NCBI GenBank assembly: GCA_045596605.1
Contig: JAZOCR010000081.1
Location: forward strand, 1-8,157
DNA length: 8,157 bases
DNA from: SIG622 sp045596605
GTDB taxonomy: Bacteria; Bacillota; Clostridia; Oscillospirales; CAG-382
Direction of reading: 5' to 3'
This document shows, one piece after another, positions 1 to 5,721 of this stretch (positions are counted from its first letter, which is position 1; every line of letters starts with the position of its first letter). The notes beneath the pieces were generated by a model that was given only the letters and a program-made list of their open reading frames with translations, did not search any database and was not told where the DNA came from. A program made the position numbers and the translations under genes.

Positions 1-290
1 TGGGTATAGCTACCTGTAATTATCCTGCGGGAAAGCCGGATTGCAACGGTCATTCCAATGCTTTTGACGGTGTTGTGTATCTTCCGGAATTATCCGGTTC
101 AAGAGATACGCTTATACTTGAAGCAGGGGAAAACGAGGGAATTTTTATTGCTGAATTTGATATGGAAATGATTCGTAAATACAGAGAGTGCGAGGTGCAC
201 GGAAACGCCTACAGAAAAACGAATAAATATTCGCTTCTGCTTGACGAGACTGTTGAATATCCTTTTGTTAGAGACGATGCAAGAAGATAA
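1..290 (+). CDS. Nitrilase-superfamily carbon-nitrogen hydrolase, C-terminal part
   Basis: This is the 3' end of a gene whose start lies before the window; the frame is open from base 3 to the TAA at 288-290, giving 95 residues. The fragment begins GIATCNYPAGKPDCNGHSNA and later has FDMEMIRKYREC followed by GNAYRK. These match the C-terminal end of carbon-nitrogen hydrolases: the Asn-Tyr-Pro/Asn-Gly-His-Ser stretch after the catalytic Cys region, and the F-D-hydrophobic-x-x-(I/L)-R-x-x-R strand near the end. The family hydrolyses amides or nitriles with a Glu-Lys-Cys triad. Those catalytic residues lie upstream and are not visible, so the substrate is unknown. No obvious terminator follows; the next element, 14 bases after the stop, is the first of two promoters for ssrA. 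Confidence 0.75.
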   Translation, partial: GIATCNYPAGKPDCNGHSNAFDGVVYLPELSGSRDTLILEAGENEGIFIAEFDMEMIRKYRECEVHGNAYRKTNKYSLLLDETVEYPFVRDDARR

Positions 291-303
291 CTTAAAACAT
301 ATA

Positions 304-332
304 TTGACACAAAACCCTTATAAAATTACAAT
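304..332 (+). promoter_or_regulatory. Distal sigma-A promoter upstream of ssrA
   Basis: A perfect TTGACA -35 box (304-309) and a TACAAT -10 box (327-332) are separated by exactly 17 bp. It lies between the nitrilase stop and ssrA on the same strand, and predicts a start near 339. It forms a tandem pair with the promoter at 350-378. Confidence 0.65.
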
Positions 333-349
333 TAATTAACTCATAATAC

Positions 350-378
350 TTGAATTTTTTAATTAAATGTGATACAAT
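350..378 (+). promoter_or_regulatory. Proximal extended -10 promoter of ssrA
   Basis: The -35 box TTGAAT (350-355) and -10 box TACAAT (373-378) have a 17-bp spacer ending in TGA, so the -10 is of the extended TGn type. Transcription should begin near 385, leaving a leader of about 25 nt to be removed by RNase P before the mature 5' end at 410. Confidence 0.75.
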
Positions 379-409
379 ATGCGCATAATACTTTGAGTAT
401 TATCTTCAT

Positions 410-761
410 GGGGGCGTAAAGGTTTCGACGGGGATGATGACTCACGGTAAGCGAGCAGAGGTGCGGGAGCTCTTTAAAACGCCGCAATTTTTTAATATAA
501 ACGCTAACAATAAATTAGCAGTTGCTGCCTAACTAATGGCGGCCGTCATACCTGCGAGTACCGCGGCGCAGGATATGGCGTCACTTAGCGGTGAACGTGA
601 ACGGGCGTAAGCTTTGCCGCCTGTCATGAACTTATGAAGCTACCCTTACGCAAGCCTGTTTGCCGGTAAGCGATAAGGGGAATTCTATAGACAAACTACG
701 CTCGTAGAAGGCTGTGCCGATTTGTTTTCGGACGCGGGTTCGACTCCCGCCGCCTCCACCA
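410..761 (+). ncRNA. ssrA: Transfer-messenger RNA (tmRNA), one-piece form
   Basis: The tmRNA rescues ribosomes stalled on broken mRNAs. It acts first as a tRNA-Ala and then as the template for a degradation tag, together with SmpB. The 5' end reads GGGGGCG (410-416) followed by the hallmark GGTTTCGACGGGGA. The 3' end carries a T-arm (GCGGGTTCGACTCCCGC, about 734-750), then CGCCTCC (751-757), which pairs with the 5' end over 7 bp including one G-U to form the acceptor stem. After these come the discriminator A and an encoded CCA (759-761). The tag reading frame lies at 503-532. At about 352 nt the length is normal for the family. Tandem promoters precede it and a strong intrinsic terminator begins one base after the CCA. 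Confidence 0.97.
503..532 (+). other. tmRNA tag reading frame (ANNKLAVAA)
   Basis: Inside ssrA the codons GCT AAC AAT AAA TTA GCA GTT GCT GCC are followed by TAA (530-532). They encode ANNKLAVAA, preceded by the A-rich ATAAAC context usual before a resume codon. The Ala-Ala end preceded by a hydrophobic residue is the degron recognised by ClpXP-type proteases. The resume codon is chosen by family resemblance; the upstream frame is also open, so this is inference. Confidence 0.85.
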
Positions 762-794
762 GAAAAAGACCAAGTCAACGACTTGGTCTTTTTC
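762..794 (+). terminator. Intrinsic terminator of ssrA
   Basis: A perfect 14-bp stem (762-775 with 781-794) encloses a 5-base loop CAACG. The right arm runs ACTTGGTCTTTTT, so the U-tract is part of the stem, and the matching A-run on the left makes it potentially active in both directions. It starts immediately after the tmRNA CCA. Confidence 0.92.
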
Positions 795-829
795 AACTAA
801 ATCCAACCTTACTGGTGGGTGAAATTATC

Positions 830-980
830 TTCGATGATGAAATCCCCTCGCGGGTATGAAATCAGCCTCGACGGTGGGTTGGGTGGATTTGATTTCATCT
901 GAGGCAAAGCCGAAGATTTCATCAGCGTTAGCTGATTTCATCCTTGCGCAGCAAGGATTTCATTTTATGCGAGGATCGAA
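830..980. repeat. MITE-like palindromic element with GATTTCAT modules
   Basis: The outer arms are inverted copies: TTCGAT (830-835) with ATCGAA (975-980), and CCTCGC (846-851) with GCGAGG (969-974). Inside, the octamer ATGAAATC occurs at 837-844 and 856-863, and its complement GATTTCAT at 891-898, 915-922, 934-941 and 956-963. Small palindromes sit between the right-hand copies: ATCAGC-GTTA-GCTGAT (921-936) and CCTTGC-GCA-GCAAGG (942-956), with a weaker one between 899 and 914. The whole can fold into a long imperfect stem or a row of hairpins. Open frames across it look accidental. Modular palindromic repeats built on a similar octamer occur in other Clostridia as I recall them; copy number in this genome cannot be judged from one window. 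The 795-829 flank holds nothing I can name. Confidence 0.7.
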
Positions 981-1016
981 TTCAGGTGAAAGCTCGAATT
1001 TAAAAATTATATATTT

Positions 1017-1043
1017 TGTCACAAATAATGTTCTTTCATCGTT
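1017..1043 (+). promoter_or_regulatory. Possible ECF-type promoter of the sigma factor operon
   Basis: TGTCACA (1017-1023) and CGTT (1040-1043) are separated by 16 bp, the geometry of ECF sigma promoters, which usually have a -10 box related to CGTC. No acceptable sigma-A promoter is visible: TTGTCA (1016-1021) and TATAGT (1043-1048) have a 21-bp spacer, which is too long. An ECF-type site here would fit autoregulation by the sigma factor encoded at 1087. A perfect 8-bp palindrome, GTCCGGAC, follows at 1053-1060. Confidence 0.35.
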
Positions 1044-1086
1044 ATAGTTATTGTCCGGACATATATTCACGGAAAGGAGCTATTGT

Positions 1087-1605
1087 ATGTCAGATTTAAA
1101 TGAAAATGTCATTGAAACGCTGTACAGATTGTATGAGCAGGCAATGTATTTTGAAGCGTTCAAAATATTACACGATGAATATCTTGCAGAGGATGCAGTG
1201 CATGAAGCTTTTTTACGATTAATACGAAATCGAAAAAAATTTGTTGATATAGAATCTCCGGCAGTTCGAAGTTACGTATACAAAACATTAAGAAGTGCTG
1301 CATTGGATATATATCGCAGACAAAAGAAACAACGTGAAAACTGTCTTGAGCTTGACGAAACTATTGAAAACGCTATTGCTTCAGTTGACCCTATAGATAA
1401 TATGACACTGAGCTTGATTGAGGAACTTCCACTTAAATATGCTTCCATTATGCGATGTTTATTTCTTGATGGTTTGAGTGTCAGAGAAACATCGGCTGTA
1501 ATGAAAATAAGCGAGGATCTGGTGAGAAAACGATGCGAAAGAGCTCGTAAACTCTTAAAATTGGCACTAAAAAATGTAAAAAAGGAGGCACATCATGAGA
1601 GATAA
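1087..1605 (+). CDS. ECF-type RNA polymerase sigma-70 factor
   Basis: This 172-residue protein has the two-domain layout of extracytoplasmic-function sigma factors. Residues from about 10 to 75 form region 2, including YLAEDAVHEAFLRLIRN (the D-A-(V/A)-x-(E/D)-x-F-L-x-(L/V) core-binding helix) and SYVYKTLRSAALDIYRRQKK (-10 recognition helix). After a short linker, residues from about 110 to 165 form region 4, with LPLKYASIMRCLFLDGLSVR leading into a helix-turn-helix (ETSAVMKISEDLVRKRCERA) that reads the -35 box. The ATG at 1087 is chosen because AAAGGAG (1073-1079) lies 7 bases upstream; the frame extends back to 1051 but only to a TTG without a ribosome binding site. The stop overlaps the next gene by 11 bases, so translational coupling is likely. 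The assignment to the ECF class is firm, the subgroup is not. Confidence 0.92.
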   Translation: MSDLNENVIETLYRLYEQAMYFEAFKILHDEYLAEDAVHEAFLRLIRNRKKFVDIESPAVRSYVYKTLRSAALDIYRRQKKQRENCLELDETIENAIASVDPIDNMTLSLIEELPLKYASIMRCLFLDGLSVRETSAVMKISEDLVRKRCERARKLLKLALKNVKKEAHHER

Positions 1606-2938
1606 CCATATTTTTTCAAAATCTTACACGGAGCGAAAGCAAGCGGTTATAAAAGCCATTCATCGTGAAGAACTGATAGAAAAAAAAAGCAATACATATT
1701 TCACCTCAAAACTTTCATTCAAAATACTTGTTTCAGTTGTTATTCTGGCCATACTATCTTCTAGCGTATATGCGGCTGTACAGTGGATTGAGGTTCGAAT
1801 GGAGAAAAAAGGAAATGAGGTTCTCTTTCACGCAGGCATAAATGTGTCGGCTGAAGCGGCTCTTGACTTAAGTGATAAGCCTCTACGCAGTTGGAACTCA
1901 AAGGAAGGAGAGATAAGCATCCGCTTGAATATTCCAGATTTGCCCTCAGATATGAAAGAAAGAGAAAACACAAATGGTAAGTATTACAGTGAAGACAGCT
2001 CCCGCGGTATGACCATCAACGGCATTGATCTTCGACGGAGTAATCTTGATGAGATTATCGGCGGTGCAGATGAGGTAAAACAACTTGATGTCGGCGGGAA
2101 AGCGATGTATGTGATTGCAAGTGATAGTGAAGCTGCTTACTTTAACCGCACTGTATTTATAGTATTTGAGAAAGAAGAACTTGTTCTGAAGCTGTGGGTC
2201 AGCTACGGTATTACTGATGATGAGCTTATTGCGATGGCTTCCACTCTTACTCTTGAAGAAACAACCGATGAACTTACAGCAATTCCCATAATAAACGAAG
2301 TAAGTGATGATTCTTATGATTGGACTACACCGCACTACGTTGAAAGAGAGCCGGTTTATGAATCAGATTTGCTTGACATCGGTGAATCAGCTCGTGGTGC
2401 TTCTGATTACTATACCGCAACAGTAAATAGCGTTGAGGTTTATGATAATGTCAACGTACTGAATCCGAATTGCATCACGCGCAAGGATTTTGTCAACAGG
2501 TTCATTGACGATGCAGGCAACCTTGTACCATACAATCGTACAGAAATTATTTTTACACAGGAAGGTGAATACTGGACTCAACATTTTGGTGAGAGTGTTC
2601 CCACTACAAAAAAGCTTTACGTTGTAACGCTGACAATGGATGACATCACTATGGACAGTGTCGATGAAGACGACAGAGATGAAATGCTCAAAGCCTGTGT
2701 TAACGGGTTTTATCTAAACAGCTACAAAATTGTTGATGATGAAATTGAGATAATATCATCAAGCAATGTTGTGGTTGATAAAAAGCCGGAGGCACACGCT
2801 GACTTTTCGGAGAGCATCTATCGTGAGTATCTTGGAAACAATCAGTGGAAGGTGGCGTACCTTGTGGACGGAAGCATTGCCGAAGAACCGCTTGTTTTGT
2901 GGACGTATACCGGCAAGATTTACGTCAAAATTCAGTAA
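1595..2938 (+). CDS. Single-pass membrane protein, probable anti-sigma factor
   Basis: This 447-residue protein has three visible parts. A basic cytoplasmic N-terminus of about 40 residues is rich in Lys and Glu. One hydrophobic segment follows (about 43-62, ILVSVVILAILSSSVYAAV). The remaining large acidic part should lie outside the membrane. Residues from about 100 to 222 resemble the DUF4367-type domain of Firmicute sigma-partner proteins, with a LVLKLWVSYGITDDELIAMA stretch. The last 200 residues, beginning after an acidic linker near 235, look beta-rich (YYTATVNSVEVYD) and I do not recognise them. The ATG overlaps the sigma gene by 11 bases and has AAAGGAGG (1581-1588) at 6 bases. Position and topology suggest that the N-terminus holds the sigma factor at the membrane until a signal arrives; this is inference. 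No zinc-type HxxxCxxC anti-sigma motif is present. A terminator follows. Confidence 0.7.
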   Translation: MRDNHIFSKSYTERKQAVIKAIHREELIEKKSNTYFTSKLSFKILVSVVILAILSSSVYAAVQWIEVRMEKKGNEVLFHAGINVSAEAALDLSDKPLRSWNSKEGEISIRLNIPDLPSDMKERENTNGKYYSEDSSRGMTINGIDLRRSNLDEIIGGADEVKQLDVGGKAMYVIASDSEAAYFNRTVFIVFEKEELVLKLWVSYGITDDELIAMASTLTLEETTDELTAIPIINEVSDDSYDWTTPHYVEREPVYESDLLDIGESARGASDYYTATVNSVEVYDNVNVLNPNCITRKDFVNRFIDDAGNLVPYNRTEIIFTQEGEYWTQHFGESVPTTKKLYVVTLTMDDITMDSVDEDDRDEMLKACVNGFYLNSYKIVDDEIEIISSSNVVVDKKPEAHADFSESIYREYLGNNQWKVAYLVDGSIAEEPLVLWTYTGKIYVKIQ

Positions 2939-2981
2939 AATTAATCAGCTGGATTTAAATCACAAATATCATCAAAATACA

Positions 2982-3017
2982 AAAATTGGCTGTTGCAGAT
3001 TTGCAGCAGCCAATTTT
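2982..3017. terminator. Bidirectional terminator between the sigma operon and the CBM9 gene
   Basis: A 16-bp stem (2982-2997 with 3002-3017, one G-U pair) encloses the 4-base loop GATT. The arms start AAAATTGGCTG and end CAGCCAATTTT, giving a T-run at the 3' end on either strand. It sits between two converging genes and could serve both. Confidence 0.85.
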
Positions 3018-3074
3018 AAATAAAGTCAAGATTAATATCCAAGCTTTTATTGTATATTTGCTTTGAAAAATACA

Positions 3075-3677
3075 TTAATCAAAAATCATTTCACCAAAGC
3101 AGTCGGGATTATGAAAGGTAAAGCTCGGCTCTGTGGCAACCCTGTTCCAGGAAAGGTAATGAGGCGGATTTGAAAGGTCTGCGCACTTGTAACAGTTCGC
3201 TCTCATTGCTTTGCCGGATTTTACTGAAAAATCAGGGAAGAAGCGGCGAATGAAAGTATAAGGAATCGTATAGAAGATTTCCCAACCGTCAGATGTCTTT
3301 GAAATCTTTGGTGCAAATACTTCAACCGGGTCAACTATTAGCCTTGTAAGCTCGGGAAGTGATTTTCCGTAGCCAAGGTACATACAGCCGTTCATATTAA
3401 ACTCAAGATTTATATATCTCTGGTCATTTTCAAGAGGACAGAAGAAGAATTCAAGACAACTGTCACGGCAGGGCATTCCAAGCGGACCGCTTTGATTTGC
3501 AAGAATATCCTTTTCTACTGTGCTTAAATGAACAAGAATAGCTTTATCATTATAGCAAATCTGCGCATATGCTTTTATTGCATCGGGTGTGTCGAGGTAA
3601 GGAGTATTAATTTCCAAAGAGGGGAGGATGCTCCAATCGGGATTTTCAGATGTTTTTTTGATTTCGTAAAATTTCAT
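3075..3677 (-). CDS. Carbohydrate-binding family 9-like protein
   Basis: This 200-residue protein resembles the stand-alone CBM9-like (CBM9_2) group. It has an early W (NPDWSILPSLEI), a central CLEFFFCPL strand and INLEFNMNGCMYLGYG. A DGWEIFYTIPYTFIRRFFP segment and a terminal HYLSWNRVATEPSFTFHNPD then FGEMIFD follow; the W-N then P-S-F-H-x-P-x-x-F-G ending is the most telling part. There is no signal peptide or membrane segment, so it should be cytoplasmic. Its role is unknown; related modules bind sugars or sit in carbohydrate enzymes, and no catalytic domain is attached. The ATG at 3677 is preferred over a TTG at 3710 because the promoter's -10 box overlaps 3710. The upstream AAAGG lies about 10 bases away, a weak placement. 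Confidence 0.75.
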   Translation of the reverse strand: MKFYEIKKTSENPDWSILPSLEINTPYLDTPDAIKAYAQICYNDKAILVHLSTVEKDILANQSGPLGMPCRDSCLEFFFCPLENDQRYINLEFNMNGCMYLGYGKSLPELTRLIVDPVEVFAPKISKTSDGWEIFYTIPYTFIRRFFPDFSVKSGKAMRANCYKCADLSNPPHYLSWNRVATEPSFTFHNPDCFGEMIFD

Positions 3678-3709
3678 TGATTTTATACCTTTCAAATGGA
3701 CTTTATGCA

Positions 3710-3738
3710 ATTATACTCTTTCTGACGAAGGATGTCAA
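3710..3738 (-). promoter_or_regulatory. Consensus sigma-A promoter of the CBM9-like gene
   Basis: On the minus strand, a perfect TTGACA -35 box (3733-3738) and a perfect TATAAT -10 box (3710-3715) are 17 bp apart. Initiation near 3703 gives a leader of about 26 nt to the ATG at 3677. It is divergent from the SLH gene promoter. Confidence 0.88.
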
Positions 3739-3807
3739 GTCTTACTCAAGAAACTTATATGGTTTTATGTTTTTGTTATCTGAAAATAATAAGTTTTCCA
3801 TAAACTA

Positions 3808-3836
3808 TTGAATAAACAGCAAAGATATGATATACT
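3808..3836 (+). promoter_or_regulatory. Extended -10 promoter of the SLH-domain gene
   Basis: TTGAAT (3808-3813) and TATACT (3831-3836) are separated by 17 bp, with TGA immediately before the -10 box. The predicted start near 3843 leaves a 34-nt leader. About 70 bp separate this -35 box from that of the divergent CBM9 promoter. Confidence 0.8.
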
Positions 3837-3876
3837 GTAATCGGTGACATTCACAGATGGTCAAAAGGAGGACGTT

Positions 3877-4623
3877 ATGAAAAGGATTATTTGTTTTTTA
3901 ACTGCTATTGGGTTGTTGTTTTCCGGAAGCATAACCGTTTATTGCGCTGATGTGATCGAGCAGGAGACACAACAATTGCAAATATCTGTTGATTCATCGG
4001 AGATATATGACGACATATCGGCGGACAGTTGGTTTAAAAAGTCTGTAGATATGGTTTCAAGCTTTAGTCTTATTGACGGCTTGTCTGAAAAAGTATTCTG
4101 TCCTGACATTATCGCAGACCGTTGCACGCTTGTTGAAGCTTTATGGAGAATGACAGGAAGACCTTCTTCTGATGCTTCTATTCCGTTTGTTGATTTATAT
4201 GATGATCGGTATAACGACGCTGTGGAATGGGCATATGAGAATAACATTGTTAAAGGAACAAGTGAAGTCACTTTCAGCCCCGAACAGAATGTAACAAGAG
4301 CACAGCTTGCGACATTTCTTTATAGATATTTAAACTATATGGACGGTAATACGGATTCAAAGGCAAGTATAAGTGTATTCCCGGATTCTTCGGATGTGCA
4401 GGAGTGGGCAAGCGAAGCACTTTCCTGGGCGTATGCAGAAAAAATTATAACAGGTAGCTTGTGCGCTGATGGAGAAACAAGGTTACTTCCAAATGAGGGC
4501 GCTACGAGAGCACAGCTTGCAACTATAATAATGAGATTCTGCGAAAAATATAAAGATATCTATATAAACAGACACAACCCGGAAGAAAATGATGAGTATC
4601 TGAACATTTCAAACCGGCTTTGA
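3877..4623 (+). CDS. Exported S-layer-homology (SLH) domain protein, first part of a frameshifted gene
   Basis: This frame gives 248 residues. A signal peptide comes first (MKRIICFLTAIGLLFSG, likely cleaved after the YCA near residue 24), followed by three SLH repeats. These are roughly residues 42-95 (starts YDDISADSWFKKSVDM), 105-160 (FVDLYDDRYNDAVEWAYENN, then VTRAQLATFLYRY) and 170-230 (FPDSSDVQEWASEALSWAYA, then ATRAQLATIIMRF). SLH triplets attach proteins non-covalently to pyruvylated secondary cell-wall polymers. The TRAQLA motif is clear in the second and third repeats and degenerate in the first (DRCTLVEAL). The ATG at 3877 has AAAAGGAGG (3863-3871) 5 bases upstream. The frame ends in CTT TGA at 4618-4623. 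Coding sequence resumes at once in the +1 frame and carries the catalytic domain, so this is probably not the natural end of the protein. Confidence 0.88.
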   Translation: MKRIICFLTAIGLLFSGSITVYCADVIEQETQQLQISVDSSEIYDDISADSWFKKSVDMVSSFSLIDGLSEKVFCPDIIADRCTLVEALWRMTGRPSSDASIPFVDLYDDRYNDAVEWAYENNIVKGTSEVTFSPEQNVTRAQLATFLYRYLNYMDGNTDSKASISVFPDSSDVQEWASEALSWAYAEKIITGSLCADGETRLLPNEGATRAQLATIIMRFCEKYKDIYINRHNPEENDEYLNISNRL

Positions 4624-5671
4624 AAGAGATTATTTCGGGCTTCATGGTTCTGAATACGTTATAAATATTCGTCATGCGAAGGACTGGGAATTTCAGAAAG
4701 AAAATGATGATTCCTATACTATTACCCGTGACGGAGAAAAAATTGGCACAATATTTTCCGGTTGGCCATCAGATGGCGCTAATTGGAGAATTGTTTCATC
4801 AAAAAATATGTTGGTTGACAATCTTAATGTTTGTGAATACATAGAGAAGTCCGGTTCTGGTGTTTATTTGCGTTTTAGGTACAGATATTATTATAAGTAT
4901 ACCGAAAATAATCAAAACAAAATTATTAACATCGTTGTTGATTGCAAGCACGTAAGCGGAGCTATGGCATCGGGATTATATAATAATACAAAGCTTGAAA
5001 AGTCTCACAATGACCCGGGATACGGAAAGCTATCGGAATTAAAAGATAAGAAAATTTTGATAATAGGTAATAGCTTTGTATATTTGTCACATATAAGTGA
5101 TTTGCTGACCTTAATGATACAAAATAACAATAAAGGCTGTACTGTGTATACCGATGCAAGACCAAATGCAAGTATTGATACGTTTGTAAGTGATTCTAAA
5201 GTTATGACAGATATAAGTAGTGGAAAGTATGACGCAGTGTTTACTTGTGGTTTGTACAATACTTATGAAATAACTAAACTTGAGGTGCTGAAAAAAGCCT
5301 GTGATAGCTCCGGTACTAAAGTAATAATTTTTCCGGCACACAATGAAGACCGTTCTGCTATTTCTGACGCTAAAAGGACTTTTCCGCAGCTTCAGGTTCT
5401 GGATTGGAAAGCTGAAATCGACTATTTAATTGAATCAGGGATTGATGAATGGTATTTTTGTAAAAATGACGGTGTCCGACACAGCACTCCTTTAGCCGGG
5501 TACGTAGGTGCTCATATGATTTATCGCAGCATATATGGAGAGGATCCCAAGGGCTATATTAAGTTTTTAACTATAATTGATCAATCTTATATAAACAGTA
5601 TTCTCGGTGATTATAAAAATTTAAAACCCGCTGAGTTTATAAAAAGCTCGGATATACATTTCTTGGATTAA
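4604..5671 (+). CDS. SGNH-hydrolase-like domain, second part of the SLH gene in the +1 frame
   Basis: This frame opens after a TGA at 4601-4603 and runs to TAA at 5671. It has no ATG before 4808, and the ATG at 4808 has no ribosome binding site. The stretch from 4622 to 4807 reads as ordinary protein (ERDYFGLHGSEY, then GTIFSGWPSDGANWRIVSS), so the true coding unit reaches back into the SLH gene. From 5045 on it resembles an SGNH hydrolase. KKILIIGNSFVYL carries the block I Gly-Asn-Ser (Ser codon 5072-5074), a strand AVFTCGLYNTYE follows, and block V is DGVRHSTPLAGY with Asp at 5468 and His at 5480. The usual spacing is D-x-x-H; here it is D-x-x-x-H, so activity is not certain. Joined by a +1 shift, the whole would be about 597 residues: signal peptide, three SLH repeats, linker, SGNH domain. 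Confidence 0.78.
   Translation, partial: TFQTGFERDYFGLHGSEYVINIRHAKDWEFQKENDDSYTITRDGEKIGTIFSGWPSDGANWRIVSSKNMLVDNLNVCEYIEKSGSGVYLRFRYRYYYKYTENNQNKIINIVVDCKHVSGAMASGLYNNTKLEKSHNDPGYGKLSELKDKKILIIGNSFVYLSHISDLLTLMIQNNNKGCTVYTDARPNASIDTFVSDSKVMTDISSGKYDAVFTCGLYNTYEITKLEVLKKACDSSGTKVIIFPAHNEDRSAISDAKRTFPQLQVLDWKAEIDYLIESGIDEWYFCKNDGVRHSTPLAGYVGAHMIYRSIYGEDPKGYIKFLTIIDQSYINSILGDYKNLKPAEFIKSSDIHFLD
4618..4623 (+). other. CTT TGA junction: candidate +1 frameshift site or disabling indel
   Basis: The SLH frame ends in CTT TGA. Slipping one base forward on CTT reads GAA AGA GAT and enters the SGNH frame directly, giving NRL joined to ERDYFG. CUU UGA is the slippery sequence of the bacterial prfB (RF2) gene. 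The Shine-Dalgarno-like stimulator found just upstream of the prfB site is absent here. A single extra base anywhere in 4604-4621 would produce the same picture. Confidence 0.5.
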
Positions 5672-5678
5672 TTGAATA

Positions 5679-5717
5679 AAAGTCAAGACCACCGATTTTA
5701 CCGGTGGTCTTGACTTT
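5679..5717. terminator. Bidirectional terminator between the SGNH and transaldolase genes
   Basis: A perfect 16-bp stem (5679-5694 with 5702-5717) with a 7-base loop ATTTTAC has arms AAAGTCAAGACCACCG and its complement. It lies 7 bases after the SGNH stop and 4 bases beyond the stop of the converging transaldolase gene, so it can end transcription from both sides. The flanking A/T runs are short. Confidence 0.88.
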
Positions 5718-5721
5718 ACTG

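Noticed and set aside
731..757. A separate tRNA gene with a GGTTCGACTCC T-arm
   Set aside because: There is no D-arm or anticodon arm at tRNA spacing; the arm belongs to the tRNA-like end of tmRNA.
891..963. Repeated GATTTCAT units as a small CRISPR array
   Set aside because: The repeats are only 8 bases, the spacing is irregular (15-24 bases) and the intervening sequences are palindromes rather than unique spacers. No cas genes are present.
856..1047. Open frame of 63 codons on + between ssrA and the sigma gene
   Set aside because: It lies almost wholly inside the palindromic GATTTCAT element, has no ribosome binding site and its sequence is explained by the repeats.
1946..2335. Antisense open frame of 129 codons within the membrane protein gene
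   Set aside because: It is opposite a well-supported gene with its own ribosome binding site, and has no promoter or ribosome binding site of its own; it is a shadow frame.
3678..3710. Upstream TTG start for the CBM9-like protein
   Set aside because: The -10 box of its consensus promoter overlaps 3710, so the TTG would not be in the transcript.
4618..4623. CTT TGA as evidence of a prfB gene
   Set aside because: The flanking protein is an SLH-domain protein joined to an SGNH-like domain, not release factor 2; only the slip sequence is shared.
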